Made by a program: the position numbers and the translations under genes
In this document: positions 41,354 through 50,652 of the stretch, piece by piece
Position numbering within the stretch: position 1 is the stretch's first letter
How the letters are laid out: every line of letters starts with the position of its first letter
Assembly (NCBI RefSeq): GCF_002563655.1
Contig: NZ_PDIY01000001.1
Location: forward strand, 434,001 to 498,000
Source: Bacillus sp. es.034
GTDB lineage: Bacteria; Bacillota; Bacilli; Bacillales; Bacillaceae_B
Direction: 5' to 3'
DNA length: 64,000 nucleotides
Notes under the pieces: generated by a model
What the model saw: only the letters and a program-made list of their open reading frames with translations
What the model was told of the DNA's origin: nothing
Database searches by the model: none

Positions 41354-44098
41354 TTATGAAAAATGATGTGAAGCCTTGTAACTGGCCTTCACCATGTATT
41401 CATGCTGAAGAAGTTTCACCTCAAACAGGGTGATCGGATCGAAATATCGTTCCGGATTTGCTTTCATCTTCTTCAATGAATCCTGATCGGATGCGATCTC
41501 CGCTTCCGTATCCTTGATTGTTACCTCCAGCTGTTTGAACGGCTCCGCGAAGAATGAATGAACATCCTGCTGCAGGGATTTTTCAAATAGATCAAACTGA
41601 AGGAAGAACTTCTGGACAACGGATTCCGTTATATCCTGATAGTCTTCGTTCTCCAAATAACGCTTGTACTGATTGTATAATAATGACTTATTCTGCGGCA
41701 GTACCCCAAGAAGCTTTCCTGCGCTTTTCAGAAGGAACTGAGCCGGTTTAAACCGTAAAAGGATATTCTCCTTGTCGATCTGTGCCCTCGTTCCCATTCT
41801 GCTGACGTCTCTGCGCCAATCATCCACCACTTGGAAATCGCACTGTAGAACGACTTTATCTTTCCCGAATAGTCCGTTGAACGTTTCACTCATTTCATTC
41901 AAGTAGTCCTGGCTGTCCTGCAGCTCCTGTTTTGAAAAGGCAAGCCATTCCTCAAGAGACGTGACGTAACGAGGCATGAGGTCATCCTGGATGTACTCCT
42001 GAATCCTTGTGTTCATCGCATCATTTAATTCCGTATGGATTTGTTTGAAATCACTTTCTTCGCTGATCAATTCCGAGCAGCCGCTGAGGATGGCAGGGAT
42101 TTTCTCAGAGATTTCTTTCTTCATGGATTCCTTCTTCTGATGGAAGGAATCCTTGATGATGGAAACTTTATCGCTCTGCATGTCTCCCAAGTAGTTCTCA
42201 AATCCATTTAGACGTGTGTGTATGTCCTCATTTTTCTCAATACTCTCTTTCAACTCTTTTTCATGATTCTTCCGTTTGGAGTATAGATCCCCCAACGTTT
42301 TTCTCACTAAATAAAATAATTTGCTTCCACGCTCTCCCTTAAGGGCACCGGTCTTCACCTGATAATGATCCCGGAGGAACGTCTCCACATCTTTGCGCTG
42401 AAGATGAACGGCTTCGAGGGACGAATAAGGCAGCACCTCTGCATCCGGGAACCATTCACGTGCTTTGTTACGTGCAGACTCAATGATTTCTTCCGTTCTC
42501 TCTGTGTGGGATACTTTATCCATCTTATTTAATAAGAAATGTACGTTCACAGGCTGTCCGATTTCCGCTAATTTCCGTAAGGTCTGACGGTCTTCTGCAT
42601 TGAACGGGGCATCGGCATTCAGGACATACAATAACCCGTCGGCTGCAGGATAAAAGGCAGTCAGATCGTCAAGCTTCCTCTTACCCGTCTGAACATCGAT
42701 GAGGGCCGTTCCATTTTTCTTCAAGAACTCTGATGGAAGCTTATACTCCACAAAGGCTTCCCGCTGCATCAACTCTTCGAAGTCTGCGATGCTTTCCACA
42801 TGGTGGACCCCTTGGTCGTGAATCTCCTTCACTTCCACCTGCTGATCATGATAGCTGTAGATGATTGTTGAATCTTCCGCTTCTCCCACACTTTCACCCA
42901 GGACGGATTGGACGAAGGAAGACTTTCCACTTGATGCACTGCCTGCAATCAATAGATGATGTTCACTCAGATCCATCAACTGTTCTGCGATCCATTGGGT
43001 TTTATACCCGACAGGTGCGTCATTCCGTTCCGCCCACTGAATGATTTTATTCAAGAACAGGATGATGTCATCAAACCTGGCCTGATAGGAATTCTCCTCT
43101 AACAGGATCATTTCCGCTTCTTCCGTCACCATTGGTTCGATGCTGTAGGAGAAGACATCATTCCAGGCCAAAACAGCTGCTGCCGGAAATAGCGGCGCAT
43201 GATCCCTGCTCACCTTCAACCAATTCGTCAGCATACTCGGCATGAAGCCTTCAAGGTCTTTCACAAGGTAGTCACCTTCTAGGAAGCCGATATATGCCTC
43301 TTTAAAGTGGGAAAGGATTTCCTGCCAGGATTCGTTCGGAAGGATCTCCACATATTCAAAGATCGTGTTCACCGTCAGCATCCATTCGATATGGGCAGCC
43401 GAGTGGCTTCTGTAACTTGCCCAGAGAGCAGATACGAGATCCTTGAATGGTTTACGGTCTTTTTCGTACACTGCGATCAACAGATCATAGAAATAATCCG
43501 GAGCAAATGACCTTGTGTACCCTTGATCACCATACTCTCTCAAAGTCATGAACCATGCAGGTTCCCTCGTTCTGATCGATTCTTTCACCGCCAGTTCCAC
43601 CGCTTTATTCCAGTCACCCTGCTCCTCATAAAAAGACCTTGCAAGTTCCGTGACATTTGGATAATCCGGTTCGATCGATAGAGCTTTCTCGATCGTGTGA
43701 TAAGCGGATTGGATCTTGTTCCTCTCGATGTAAAGGGAGAATAACTGCAGGGACACTTCCATGGTTAAAATCATACTATCGGTTTGGATGGCTGTGTATA
43801 CATCCTCAGCCGATGACAGCATCCCAAGCTCATAGTAAGAATCCGCAATGTTCTTCTTAGCCCATGGTTCCATTTCGTTCAGGATACTTTCCCATTTGAA
43901 GATAGCCGCTTCATAGTCCCTGCTATGAAAATAAACCTCCCCTTGGGCATAGCGGATGTATGTTAAATCATACGGTTCATTTTGCTGTTCTTCGACAAAT
44001 GCTCCTCCAAGTACTTCTATTGGATGACGGTTCGTGTCCTGATCTACTAAAAAAGTTCGATAAAATGACTTCTCCATCAGTAATTTTTCTTCTGTCAT
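41354..44098 (-). CDS. TPR-dynamin-like large GTPase
   Basis: A 914-residue protein. An N-terminal helical part (about 45-220) contains TPR-like repeats (YAQGEVYFHSRDYEAAIFKWE, ADSYYELGMLSSAEDVY). The GTPase core has P-loop GSASSGKS (386-393), switch-2 DVQTG (468-472) and NKMD (524-527), followed by long coiled coils (~600-720) and a C-terminal helical stalk. This is a bacterial dynamin-like arrangement with an unusual TPR front. It probably acts at membranes. The start has GGAGG 6 nt upstream. Confidence 0.85.
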   Translation of the reverse strand: MTEEKLLMEKSFYRTFLVDQDTNRHPIEVLGGAFVEEQQNEPYDLTYIRYAQGEVYFHSRDYEAAIFKWESILNEMEPWAKKNIADSYYELGMLSSAEDVYTAIQTDSMILTMEVSLQLFSLYIERNKIQSAYHTIEKALSIEPDYPNVTELARSFYEEQGDWNKAVELAVKESIRTREPAWFMTLREYGDQGYTRSFAPDYFYDLLIAVYEKDRKPFKDLVSALWASYRSHSAAHIEWMLTVNTIFEYVEILPNESWQEILSHFKEAYIGFLEGDYLVKDLEGFMPSMLTNWLKVSRDHAPLFPAAAVLAWNDVFSYSIEPMVTEEAEMILLEENSYQARFDDIILFLNKIIQWAERNDAPVGYKTQWIAEQLMDLSEHHLLIAGSASSGKSSFVQSVLGESVGEAEDSTIIYSYHDQQVEVKEIHDQGVHHVESIADFEELMQREAFVEYKLPSEFLKKNGTALIDVQTGKRKLDDLTAFYPAADGLLYVLNADAPFNAEDRQTLRKLAEIGQPVNVHFLLNKMDKVSHTERTEEIIESARNKAREWFPDAEVLPYSSLEAVHLQRKDVETFLRDHYQVKTGALKGERGSKLFYLVRKTLGDLYSKRKNHEKELKESIEKNEDIHTRLNGFENYLGDMQSDKVSIIKDSFHQKKESMKKEISEKIPAILSGCSELISEESDFKQIHTELNDAMNTRIQEYIQDDLMPRYVTSLEEWLAFSKQELQDSQDYLNEMSETFNGLFGKDKVVLQCDFQVVDDWRRDVSRMGTRAQIDKENILLRFKPAQFLLKSAGKLLGVLPQNKSLLYNQYKRYLENEDYQDITESVVQKFFLQFDLFEKSLQQDVHSFFAEPFKQLEVTIKDTEAEIASDQDSLKKMKANPERYFDPITLFEVKLLQHEYMVKASYKASHHFS

Positions 44099-44259
44099 AA
44101 TGTCCTCCGTTATATGTGGGCCCCCTAGCCGGAAACCTCACAGACTTGTCTATTTCTCTCATTCTAACAGAATTTCCTTGGGATAAAATTTCATTTCCTT
44201 TTCATTTTTCGATTGATACTTTCTGCCGTGATTCAATGGAATCACTTCCATTACAGAAG

Positions 44260-44314
44260 AAAGGACTATCCGATACGAAAGGCTTTGATGCCCTTTCAAA
44301 ACAGATAGTCCTTT
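44260..44314. terminator. Terminator of the MFS gene (long stem-loop)
   Basis: AAAGGACTATC (44260-44270) pairs with GATAGTCCTTT (44304-44314); an inner GAAAGGC/GCCCTTTC-like stem is also visible. Confidence 0.75.
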
Positions 44315-44343
44315 ATACTTACCACTATTATTCTCCCATCAAA

Positions 44344-45534
44344 CTATGCGGAAGTCTGATGGACAAGCTTTTTTTGTTTTCTTCCTTCAAGAATCGCCAC
44401 TACGAGGGCAATGAGTAAGAACAGGCTGGAAATCTGGAATAGTACACCCGTCTCGACATACTGAGCCAGCACGCCGAATACCAGGCCGCTCAACCCGATA
44501 CCAAGATCGATGGAAGAGAAGAACATACCGTTCGCCACTCCACGCCTATGATCCGGCGTCATGGACAATGTCCAGGATTGAAGGGTTGGAATGAGTGAGC
44601 CGAATCCAATTCCGAAAAGAAGACCGGCTACGACGATCAGTAAATCGGAATGAGCGAAAGACAGTGCCCACATGCCGATAAACGTCACAACGATACAGAA
44701 TAGCACAAGTCCCTTTGGTCCCCGTTCATCAAACCACTTTCCTGCAATCGGTCTTGAAAGGGACGCCATGATCGCATTACATAAGTAGAACAGGAAGATA
44801 TGCTGTATTCCACGTTCTTCCCCGAAGATGACGATGAATGTTACGATCGATCCATATCCAAATGTGACCATGATTGTAATGAAAGCAGGGAACCAGCTGG
44901 ATTTTTCGACTAAAGAACCAAGGTAGGAAAACTTCAAGTCTTCTTTCTTCGTTTCGATGACCACATTAGGCGTTTGATAATGAACGATCCCCAATAGGAA
45001 GATCGCGATGACACCCAGTACACTTGATGTGATGATCAGATTCGTGAAGGTCGTCACCTGGAATAAATAGATTCCGAGACTCGGAGCGATGATCATTCCG
45101 ATCGTAATCGACAAACCGTAGTACCCCATCCCTTCTCCTAAACGGGATTTAGGCACTACATCGACGGCTGCCGTCCCATTAACCGTCGTCGACCAGCCCC
45201 ATGCGAGTCCGTGTACAAAACGGAATAAAAGGAAGATGAACACCACACTCGACAATGGATAAATCACCGTAATTGCGAGTAACGAAATCACCCCTATCAA
45301 GACAAGGGGCTTCCTGTCCCTGTATTCCAACATAAATCCAATGAACGGCCGGCTTAACACAGCCCCGATTGAAAACAGCGTCGTCACCAGTCCAATCTCA
45401 AGCCCCGAAGCCCCAATCGACTTAATATAAGGAGGGAGCGTCGGAATCAACATCTGAAACGACATAAACACAAACAAATTCCCCACCATCAACATAATAA
45501 AAGACCTCGTCCATAAAGGATCCTTCACCTTCAT
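44344..45534 (-). CDS. Major facilitator superfamily transporter
   Basis: A 396-residue, 12-helix transporter. Motif A-like sequences are FIGFMLEYRDRKPLVLIG in the first half and ISRPIAGKWFDERGPK-like residues in the second. It resembles drug/H+ antiporter-like MFS members; the substrate is unknown. The start at 45534 is 7 nt after GGGAGG; the longer frame to 45642 adds an implausible leader. Confidence 0.9.
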   Translation of the reverse strand: MKVKDPLWTRSFIMLMVGNLFVFMSFQMLIPTLPPYIKSIGASGLEIGLVTTLFSIGAVLSRPFIGFMLEYRDRKPLVLIGVISLLAITVIYPLSSVVFIFLLFRFVHGLAWGWSTTVNGTAAVDVVPKSRLGEGMGYYGLSITIGMIIAPSLGIYLFQVTTFTNLIITSSVLGVIAIFLLGIVHYQTPNVVIETKKEDLKFSYLGSLVEKSSWFPAFITIMVTFGYGSIVTFIVIFGEERGIQHIFLFYLCNAIMASLSRPIAGKWFDERGPKGLVLFCIVVTFIGMWALSFAHSDLLIVVAGLLFGIGFGSLIPTLQSWTLSMTPDHRRGVANGMFFSSIDLGIGLSGLVFGVLAQYVETGVLFQISSLFLLIALVVAILEGRKQKKLVHQTSA

Positions 45535-45726
45535 AAAAAAACCTCCCTTCCCATCTATCAAACCCCACCAGCAGATGGGGATATTATTTCGGATTACTAA
45601 ATAATAGCACATAAACCACAATTGCGATACGAAATAAAACAACGGAAATGTGTAAGTTTTTAACAGAATGCAAATAGTAACAACGAGACTACATTCATTA
45701 TTATAGAGAAAATAATTCTTAACTGG

Positions 45727-45866
45727 TTTTTGGCTTATTCCGGGGATAGAGGGACAACCGACAGGAGAAAATTCATTTTATCCTGTCGGTTGTCCCTCTA
45801 TCCCCGGCCTTTCAGCGTAAGCTGAAAGGCGAGTGAAACGAACGTTTCACTCGAATAAGCCAAAAA
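45727..45866. repeat. Seamless 140-nt DNA cloverleaf (four perfect helices)
   Basis: An outer 14-bp stem (45727-45740 with 45853-45866) encloses three hairpins laid end to end: 45741-45806 (26-bp stem, 14-nt loop), 45807-45830 (10-bp stem, GTAA loop) and 45831-45852 (10-bp stem, 2-nt loop). Every base outside the loops is paired, with no unpaired base at the four-way junction and no mismatch. The long hairpin contains GAGGGAC/GTCCCTC, as in the dispersed hairpins elsewhere. It lies in the gap between the divergent MFS and pxpB genes. Confidence 0.85.
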
Positions 45867-46066
45867 ACTCCTTCACTATCATTAGGTGCAAAGTCTTAAT
45901 CTTTCTTATTCACACAGCTATTTCCCATACTTTTATTGAAAACACAAAGAATTATACTATAATAACAACATGGCCAAACTTTCTGAATAATCTTATTTAC
46001 TCGGCCACTCATACATATTTACTTTTTAATCCCTATAAAAATACAATCATGAATGGAGGTCATTCT

Positions 46067-46786
46067 TTGAATTATACGTTACGCCCATTAGGCGACCACG
46101 CCATCGTCATCCAATTAGGCAGCTCGATTCAGCAAGAAACCCACGATCTGGTGAAAGCGGTAACAAACATAATCGAAACCCACTCATTCGACTGGCTGGT
46201 AGAATATATCCCTGCCTTCACAACCGTCACACTCTATTACGATCCAATCAAAATCACCGAATCTCACAAACCCTTTCAAAACACGCTTCCATATAAGGTC
46301 GTCTGTTCTGAAATCGAACACATGCTTTCAACCCTGAAAACCGAAGAGAAAGAAGAAGCAAGAATCATCGACATCCCCGTATGCTACGGTGGAGAATTCG
46401 GGCCTGATCTTGAAGAAGTAGCCAACCATCATCAACTATCCACTGAAGAAGTCATCACGAAACATAGTAACGGTGACTATCTCGTATACATGATTGGCTT
46501 CGCACCCGGATTCCCTTACATCGGCGGCATGTCCCCGGATATCGCGACGCCTAGAAGAAAATCCCCACGCCTGAAAATACCGGCAGGCTCAGTTGGAATA
46601 GCAGGGGAACAAACAGGGGTATACCCCATCGAAACACCCGGTGGATGGCAGCTGATCGGCCGAACACCCATAAAACTGTTTCAACCTGATAATGCCGATT
46701 CACCAAGCTTACTGAAAGCCGGGGACCGAATCCGCTTCACACCGATTTCACTTGAAGAATATAAAGCATTGGAGGAGGAACAATGA
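46067..46786 (+). CDS. pxpB: 5-oxoprolinase subunit B (KipI-like)
   Basis: A 239-residue protein containing the GFAPGFPYIGGM core, PRRKSPRLKIPAGSVGIAG and IYP-type IETPGGWQLIGRTP motifs of PxpB/KipI. With PxpA and PxpC it hydrolyses 5-oxoproline to glutamate using ATP; KipI can also inhibit sporulation kinase A. The start is a TTG at 46067, 6 nt after GGAGGT. The gene overlaps pxpC by 4 bp. Confidence 0.92.
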   Translation: MNYTLRPLGDHAIVIQLGSSIQQETHDLVKAVTNIIETHSFDWLVEYIPAFTTVTLYYDPIKITESHKPFQNTLPYKVVCSEIEHMLSTLKTEEKEEARIIDIPVCYGGEFGPDLEEVANHHQLSTEEVITKHSNGDYLVYMIGFAPGFPYIGGMSPDIATPRRKSPRLKIPAGSVGIAGEQTGVYPIETPGGWQLIGRTPIKLFQPDNADSPSLLKAGDRIRFTPISLEEYKALEEEQ

Positions 46787-47787
46787 TTAATGTCATCAAA
46801 CCCGGCCTCCTGACAACCATCCAGGATTTAGGAAGGTACGGATATCAAAAGTACGGTGTCCTCGTGAGCGGGAGCATGGATCCCCTCGCCCACAAAATCG
46901 CAAACCTTCTCGTCGGCAACGAAGTGGACGAGGCAACCCTTGAAATCACCCTCATGGGACCCGTCCTTGAATTTAAGGAAACCTCCCTTATCTCGATATG
47001 CGGGGGAGACCTTTCTCCGACCATTGACGGGAAGCCCGTTCCTTTAAGGAGATCCCTATTGATCAAAGCCGGGAGCATCCTGAAGTTTGGGGCATGTACG
47101 AATGGCTGCCGCAGTTACCTTGCGATTGCAGGAGGTTGTCATGTCGAGAAAGTAATGAACAGCAGGTCCACATATGTAAGAGCTGGAATTGGAGGGTTCA
47201 ATGGTCGTCCCCTTCAAGCTGGAGATTCGTTGGAATCAGGGCCGATCAACAAAGAATCAGCCAATATGATCGACTATCTACTTCCCTATGTGGAGAAGAG
47301 TGACTTCACGGAAATCGACTGGTCGATTTCATCCGAATTCATTTCATCCTATCATCAGAAGAAAGTCATTCGGGTGATTCCTGGAACGGAGTACGATTTA
47401 TTTTCCGAAGAGAGCCGCGAGCAGTTTTTCAAGCAGCCATTTAAAGTATCGTCCCAATCAGACCGGATGGGCTACCGCCTTGAAGGTCCGTCCCTCCATC
47501 TTGATGAGGAGTTCGATATGATTTCAGAAGCGGTGGTGTTTGGAACGATTCAGGTTCCGTCGAATGGTCAGCCGATCATTCTGTTGGCCGACCGGCAAAC
47601 GACGGGGGGTTATCCTAGAATCGGGTACATTGCATCCGTGGATCTTCCCCTCATTGCTCAAACAAAGCCTGGAGAAAACATTACATTCACCATGATCTCC
47701 CATGAAAAGGCTCAGGAGCTATACATAGATCGCGAGCGACAATTAAACCATTTAAAGCAAGGAATCGCCTTGAAATTTAACTCTTAG
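46783..47787 (+). CDS. pxpC: 5-oxoprolinase subunit C (KipA-like)
   Basis: A 334-residue protein. Characteristic stretches are PGLLTTIQDLGRYGYQKYGVLVSGSMDPLA at the start and RVIPGTEYDLF and ILLADRQTTGGYPRIG later, typical of PxpC/KipA. It partners with PxpB. No pxpA (LamB/YcsF family) is present within this window, unlike the B. subtilis arrangement. Confidence 0.93.
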   Translation: MINVIKPGLLTTIQDLGRYGYQKYGVLVSGSMDPLAHKIANLLVGNEVDEATLEITLMGPVLEFKETSLISICGGDLSPTIDGKPVPLRRSLLIKAGSILKFGACTNGCRSYLAIAGGCHVEKVMNSRSTYVRAGIGGFNGRPLQAGDSLESGPINKESANMIDYLLPYVEKSDFTEIDWSISSEFISSYHQKKVIRVIPGTEYDLFSEESREQFFKQPFKVSSQSDRMGYRLEGPSLHLDEEFDMISEAVVFGTIQVPSNGQPIILLADRQTTGGYPRIGYIASVDLPLIAQTKPGENITFTMISHEKAQELYIDRERQLNHLKQGIALKFNS

Positions 47788-47810
47788 TTCACAACAAAGG
47801 AGAGAACCCC

Positions 47811-49001
47811 TTGAAGAAAAAATCGAATTTCAGCCTATTACTGGGAGCAGCGTTCCTGATGGCGACCTCCGCCATCGGGCCGGGCTTCCTGACTCAAACA
47901 ACCGTCTTTACGGAAAAGCTTGCCGCAAGCTTTGGTTTCGTCATTTTAATTTCCATCCTGATCGATATTGGCGCCCAGCTGAATATTTGGCGCATCATCG
48001 CCATTTCCGAAAAAAGGGCTCAGGATATCGCAAATGATGTCCTTCCCGGATTAGGGTATTTCCTCGCCATCCTCATCGTGGCAGGGGGCCTTGCCTTTAA
48101 CATCGGAAATATCGCCGGAGCGGGGCTCGGTACGAATGTCCTCTTTGGCATCTCCCCAGAAATGGGAGCTTTATTCAGCGGAATTGTCGCTGTCGGGATC
48201 TTCCTGGTAAAGGAAGCCGGCAGATTAATGGACAAATTCGCTCAAATCCTGGGATTATTAATGATCATCCTTACGGTATATGTCATGTTCACAGCGAATC
48301 CACCTGTCGGCGAAGCCGTAACGAAAACATTCGCTCCCGACACCATCGATTTTCTCGCCATCATCACCCTGGTCGGCGGGACCGTCGGTGGATACATCAC
48401 CTTCGCCGGGGGGCATCGATTATTGGAGGCTGGGATAACAGGGAAAAAAGCCCTTCCTGAAATCACCAAAAGCTCCGTATCAGCCATCGGGATCGCGTCC
48501 ATCATGCGGATCTTTCTATTCCTTGCCGCGTTAGGGATTGTCGCTCAAGGCTTTACTTTAGACCCTAAGAATCCACCTGCGTCTGTATTCCAGCTGGCTG
48601 CCGGTGATATCGGGTACAAGATGTTTGGAATCGTCATGTGGTCTGCCGCTGTTTCATCCGTTGTCGGGGCAGCCTATACATCGGTATCCTTCATCCGTAC
48701 ATTCAGCCCGCTCCTTGAGAAATATCATAAGTGGCTGATCGTCGGTTTCATTACAATCTCAACCCTTGTTTTCGTGATTGTCGGTAAACCCGTTGCCATC
48801 TTGATCCTGGTCGGGTCCCTCAATGGATTGATCCTGCCGATCGCACTCGGTGTCATGCTGATTGCCGCACATAAAGCAAAAATCGTCGGTGACTACAAGC
48901 ACCCGATCTGGATGACCGTATTCGGCGTGCTGATCGTCGTGGCCATGTCTTATATGGGTGTATACTCGTTGATTCAGGGCATCCCTCAATTGTTTAGTTA
49001 A
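47811..49001 (+). CDS. NRAMP-fold transporter, YcsG-like, without the metal motif
   Basis: A 396-residue, 11-helix protein of the NRAMP/LeuT fold beginning at a TTG after AAAGGAG. In true metal transporters TM1 carries DPGN; here it reads AIGPGFLTQ, with the Asp ligand and the Asn missing. The gene follows pxpC by 23 bp, and in B. subtilis the equivalent ycsG also sits by kipIA. A role in uptake of 5-oxoproline or a related small molecule fits the context, but this is inference. Confidence 0.88.
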   Translation: MKKKSNFSLLLGAAFLMATSAIGPGFLTQTTVFTEKLAASFGFVILISILIDIGAQLNIWRIIAISEKRAQDIANDVLPGLGYFLAILIVAGGLAFNIGNIAGAGLGTNVLFGISPEMGALFSGIVAVGIFLVKEAGRLMDKFAQILGLLMIILTVYVMFTANPPVGEAVTKTFAPDTIDFLAIITLVGGTVGGYITFAGGHRLLEAGITGKKALPEITKSSVSAIGIASIMRIFLFLAALGIVAQGFTLDPKNPPASVFQLAAGDIGYKMFGIVMWSAAVSSVVGAAYTSVSFIRTFSPLLEKYHKWLIVGFITISTLVFVIVGKPVAILILVGSLNGLILPIALGVMLIAAHKAKIVGDYKHPIWMTVFGVLIVVAMSYMGVYSLIQGIPQLFS

Positions 49002-49011
49002 GGGAAAAAGG

Positions 49012-49052
49012 AAAGACCTCAGATCCCTTTCTTGGGACCTGAGGTCTTTTTG
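49012..49052. terminator. Bidirectional terminator
   Basis: AAAGACCTCAG pairs with CTGAGGTCTTT with a long loop and a T tract. Confidence 0.88.
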
Positions 49053-49063
49053 TGTGTGCTGAT

Positions 49064-49261
49064 TTATTTCTGAATGATATTCTTCACCCGGCCGACCTGC
49101 CCATCTGCTAATCGGACTTTGATGCCGTGTGGGTGATTCGGGGAATTCGTTAAAATATCTTTCACCATCCCCCGAGTCAGTTTATCTGTGCGCTGGTCTT
49201 TTTTCAGGACGATGTCCACTTCAAGACCCGGTTTGATATTGGAACGCTGTTGTCCGTTCAT
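49064..49261 (-). CDS. ywbE: YwbE-family protein
   Basis: A 65-residue protein with MNGQQRSNIKPGLEVDIVLKKDQRT, LTRGMVKDILTNSP and PHGIKVRLADGQVGRVKNI, a near match to B. subtilis YwbE along its length. The SH3-like fold is of unknown function. The ATG at 49261 has GGAGA upstream, and conserved family starts agree; the longer frame to 49273 is rejected. Confidence 0.92.
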   Translation of the reverse strand: MNGQQRSNIKPGLEVDIVLKKDQRTDKLTRGMVKDILTNSPNHPHGIKVRLADGQVGRVKNIIQK

Positions 49262-49304
49262 TGTATTCTCCATTTCTTAAGAAAATTTCTGGACTCGTCC
49301 AGGG

Positions 49305-49535
49305 CTAGTCTTCATCCTTCACATCGACATCCTCAGGAATCGGTTCACTTAAATATTCAGCAAGCTGCCGCTTCATTTTTTCCATTTGCTCGAGATGCTG
49401 ATTGAATTGATCCCGGTATAGTAAATACTGTTCTCCATCGTGGACTGCCCGAATCTTCCTCTGTTGAACAAGGCTTTCAATATACGATTCGGGGAGGGAC
49501 AGATATTCGGCTGTTTCTTTAATGGTGAGATACAT
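49305..49535 (-). CDS. Excisionase-type HTH (MerR-like) small protein
   Basis: A 76-residue protein with YLTIKETAEYLSLPESYIESLVQQRKIRAVHDGEQYLLYRDQF, a winged helix of the excisionase family, and an acidic C-terminal tail (EPIPEDVDVKDED). It starts at 49535 with GAGGAAG upstream. The domain is common in chromosomal regulators and alone does not mark a prophage. Target unknown. Confidence 0.85.
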   Translation of the reverse strand: MYLTIKETAEYLSLPESYIESLVQQRKIRAVHDGEQYLLYRDQFNQHLEQMEKMKRQLAEYLSEPIPEDVDVKDED

Positions 49536-49630
49536 AAACTTCTTCCTCACTTTTCTTGGCTTATACCAGTTCGAATGACTATTTTCTATCATACTTTACC
49601 TTAAAACTTTTTTCAAAACTTGCCACCATC

Positions 49631-49670
49631 ATTCTTCCATACCAATATACCATTTTTGGTATGGAAGAAT
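49631..49670. repeat. Perfect 15-bp inverted repeat
   Basis: ATTCTTCCATACCAA (49631-49645) is mirrored by TTGGTATGGAAGAAT (49656-49670), with a 10-nt loop. It follows the spermidine-synthase-like gene on its strand but has no U-tract, so it may be a processing or binding site rather than a terminator. Confidence 0.55.
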
Positions 49671-49677
49671 CATGCTA

Positions 49678-50652
49678 TCAGCCATTTTCTTCATTGAAAA
49701 TAGCGTGGAGGTGCAGCTTTCTTTCAGAATTGATGACCGCACGCTTCTTATAGTGCCAGTAATCAGGTTGAAATTGAAATAATCGTTCTATATTATCAGG
49801 CAATGTTCGGTGGTAACCGCTCCTATTTGTAAAATGCCGGGACAACCGCTTTTTAGAAGCAAGGGTAAACCCCCAATCCCCGAATGAAGGTATAATCGTG
49901 TGATACTGCTCTGTATAAAATCCCGCCCTCTCAAATGTCAACCCAATGCTCCAAAATACTGTGGGTGCTGCGTCCAGCGCATTGGATTGGCATACGATCA
50001 GCCCATCATCACTTAATGCATTGTATAGCTTCTCAAACAATTCGACAGTATATAACCCGGCAAGCAGCTCATTTGATGGGTCGGGAAAATCAATCACGAT
50101 CAAATCATACACTTTCCGATTGCTCTTCACGAATATCTTAGCGTCTTTTATAAAGGTGTTCACCCTCTCATCATAAAAGGACCGGTCATTTAAAGCCATT
50201 AGGTCTTGATTATGTTTAGCAAGCTCCACCACCTTGGAGTCAATGTCTACAAGATCCACAGACTTGACCTCCTGATATTTGAGGATTTCCCTTAAAGCAA
50301 GCCCATCTCCCCCTCCTAACACCAATACCTTTTGGATACTTCCCTTTAAAGAGAAGGGAACATGGATGAATGCCTCATGATAAATGCGCTCATCCACTGA
50401 ACTGAATTGCAATTGTCCATTTAAATACAACCTAACATCCTCTTTAGATACCATGTGAATATCCTGAAATTCACTTTGCCCTTGATAAAGATTGGTATGT
50501 TCACCTGCCAGGATCTCCTTTAAACCAACCCGGTCCCATTCATCACCGGAGGAACCCGATTCAGGATCATGATCTCGTTTAATTTTCTCCCCACACCTGA
50601 TGGGGTTGATTTGACCAGCAAGCCAAGGCTCATCTTTTCTTTTCCTCACCAT
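49678..50652 (-). CDS. Spermidine synthase-like aminopropyltransferase
   Basis: A 324-residue protein with a short hydrophilic N-terminal extension (1-45), then the synthase fold: FQDIHMV, VLVLGGGDGLALREIL (decarboxylated-SAM site), VDLVDIDSKVVELAK, a catalytic-Asp region IVIDFPDPSNELLAGLYT and FYTEQYHTIIPSFGDWGFTLA. The enzyme transfers aminopropyl groups to a polyamine acceptor. It is divergent from a speD gene, so both likely work together. The usual DPxGPA end of the gate loop reads DPSNELL, hinting at a different acceptor. Confidence 0.85.
   Translation of the reverse strand: MVRKRKDEPWLAGQINPIRCGEKIKRDHDPESGSSGDEWDRVGLKEILAGEHTNLYQGQSEFQDIHMVSKEDVRLYLNGQLQFSSVDERIYHEAFIHVPFSLKGSIQKVLVLGGGDGLALREILKYQEVKSVDLVDIDSKVVELAKHNQDLMALNDRSFYDERVNTFIKDAKIFVKSNRKVYDLIVIDFPDPSNELLAGLYTVELFEKLYNALSDDGLIVCQSNALDAAPTVFWSIGLTFERAGFYTEQYHTIIPSFGDWGFTLASKKRLSRHFTNRSGYHRTLPDNIERLFQFQPDYWHYKKRAVINSERKLHLHAIFNEENG

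Noticed and set aside
49305-49535. Prophage or integrative element suggested by the excisionase-type domain
   Set aside because: No integrase, attachment repeats or phage genes are nearby; such HTH proteins are common in chromosomes.
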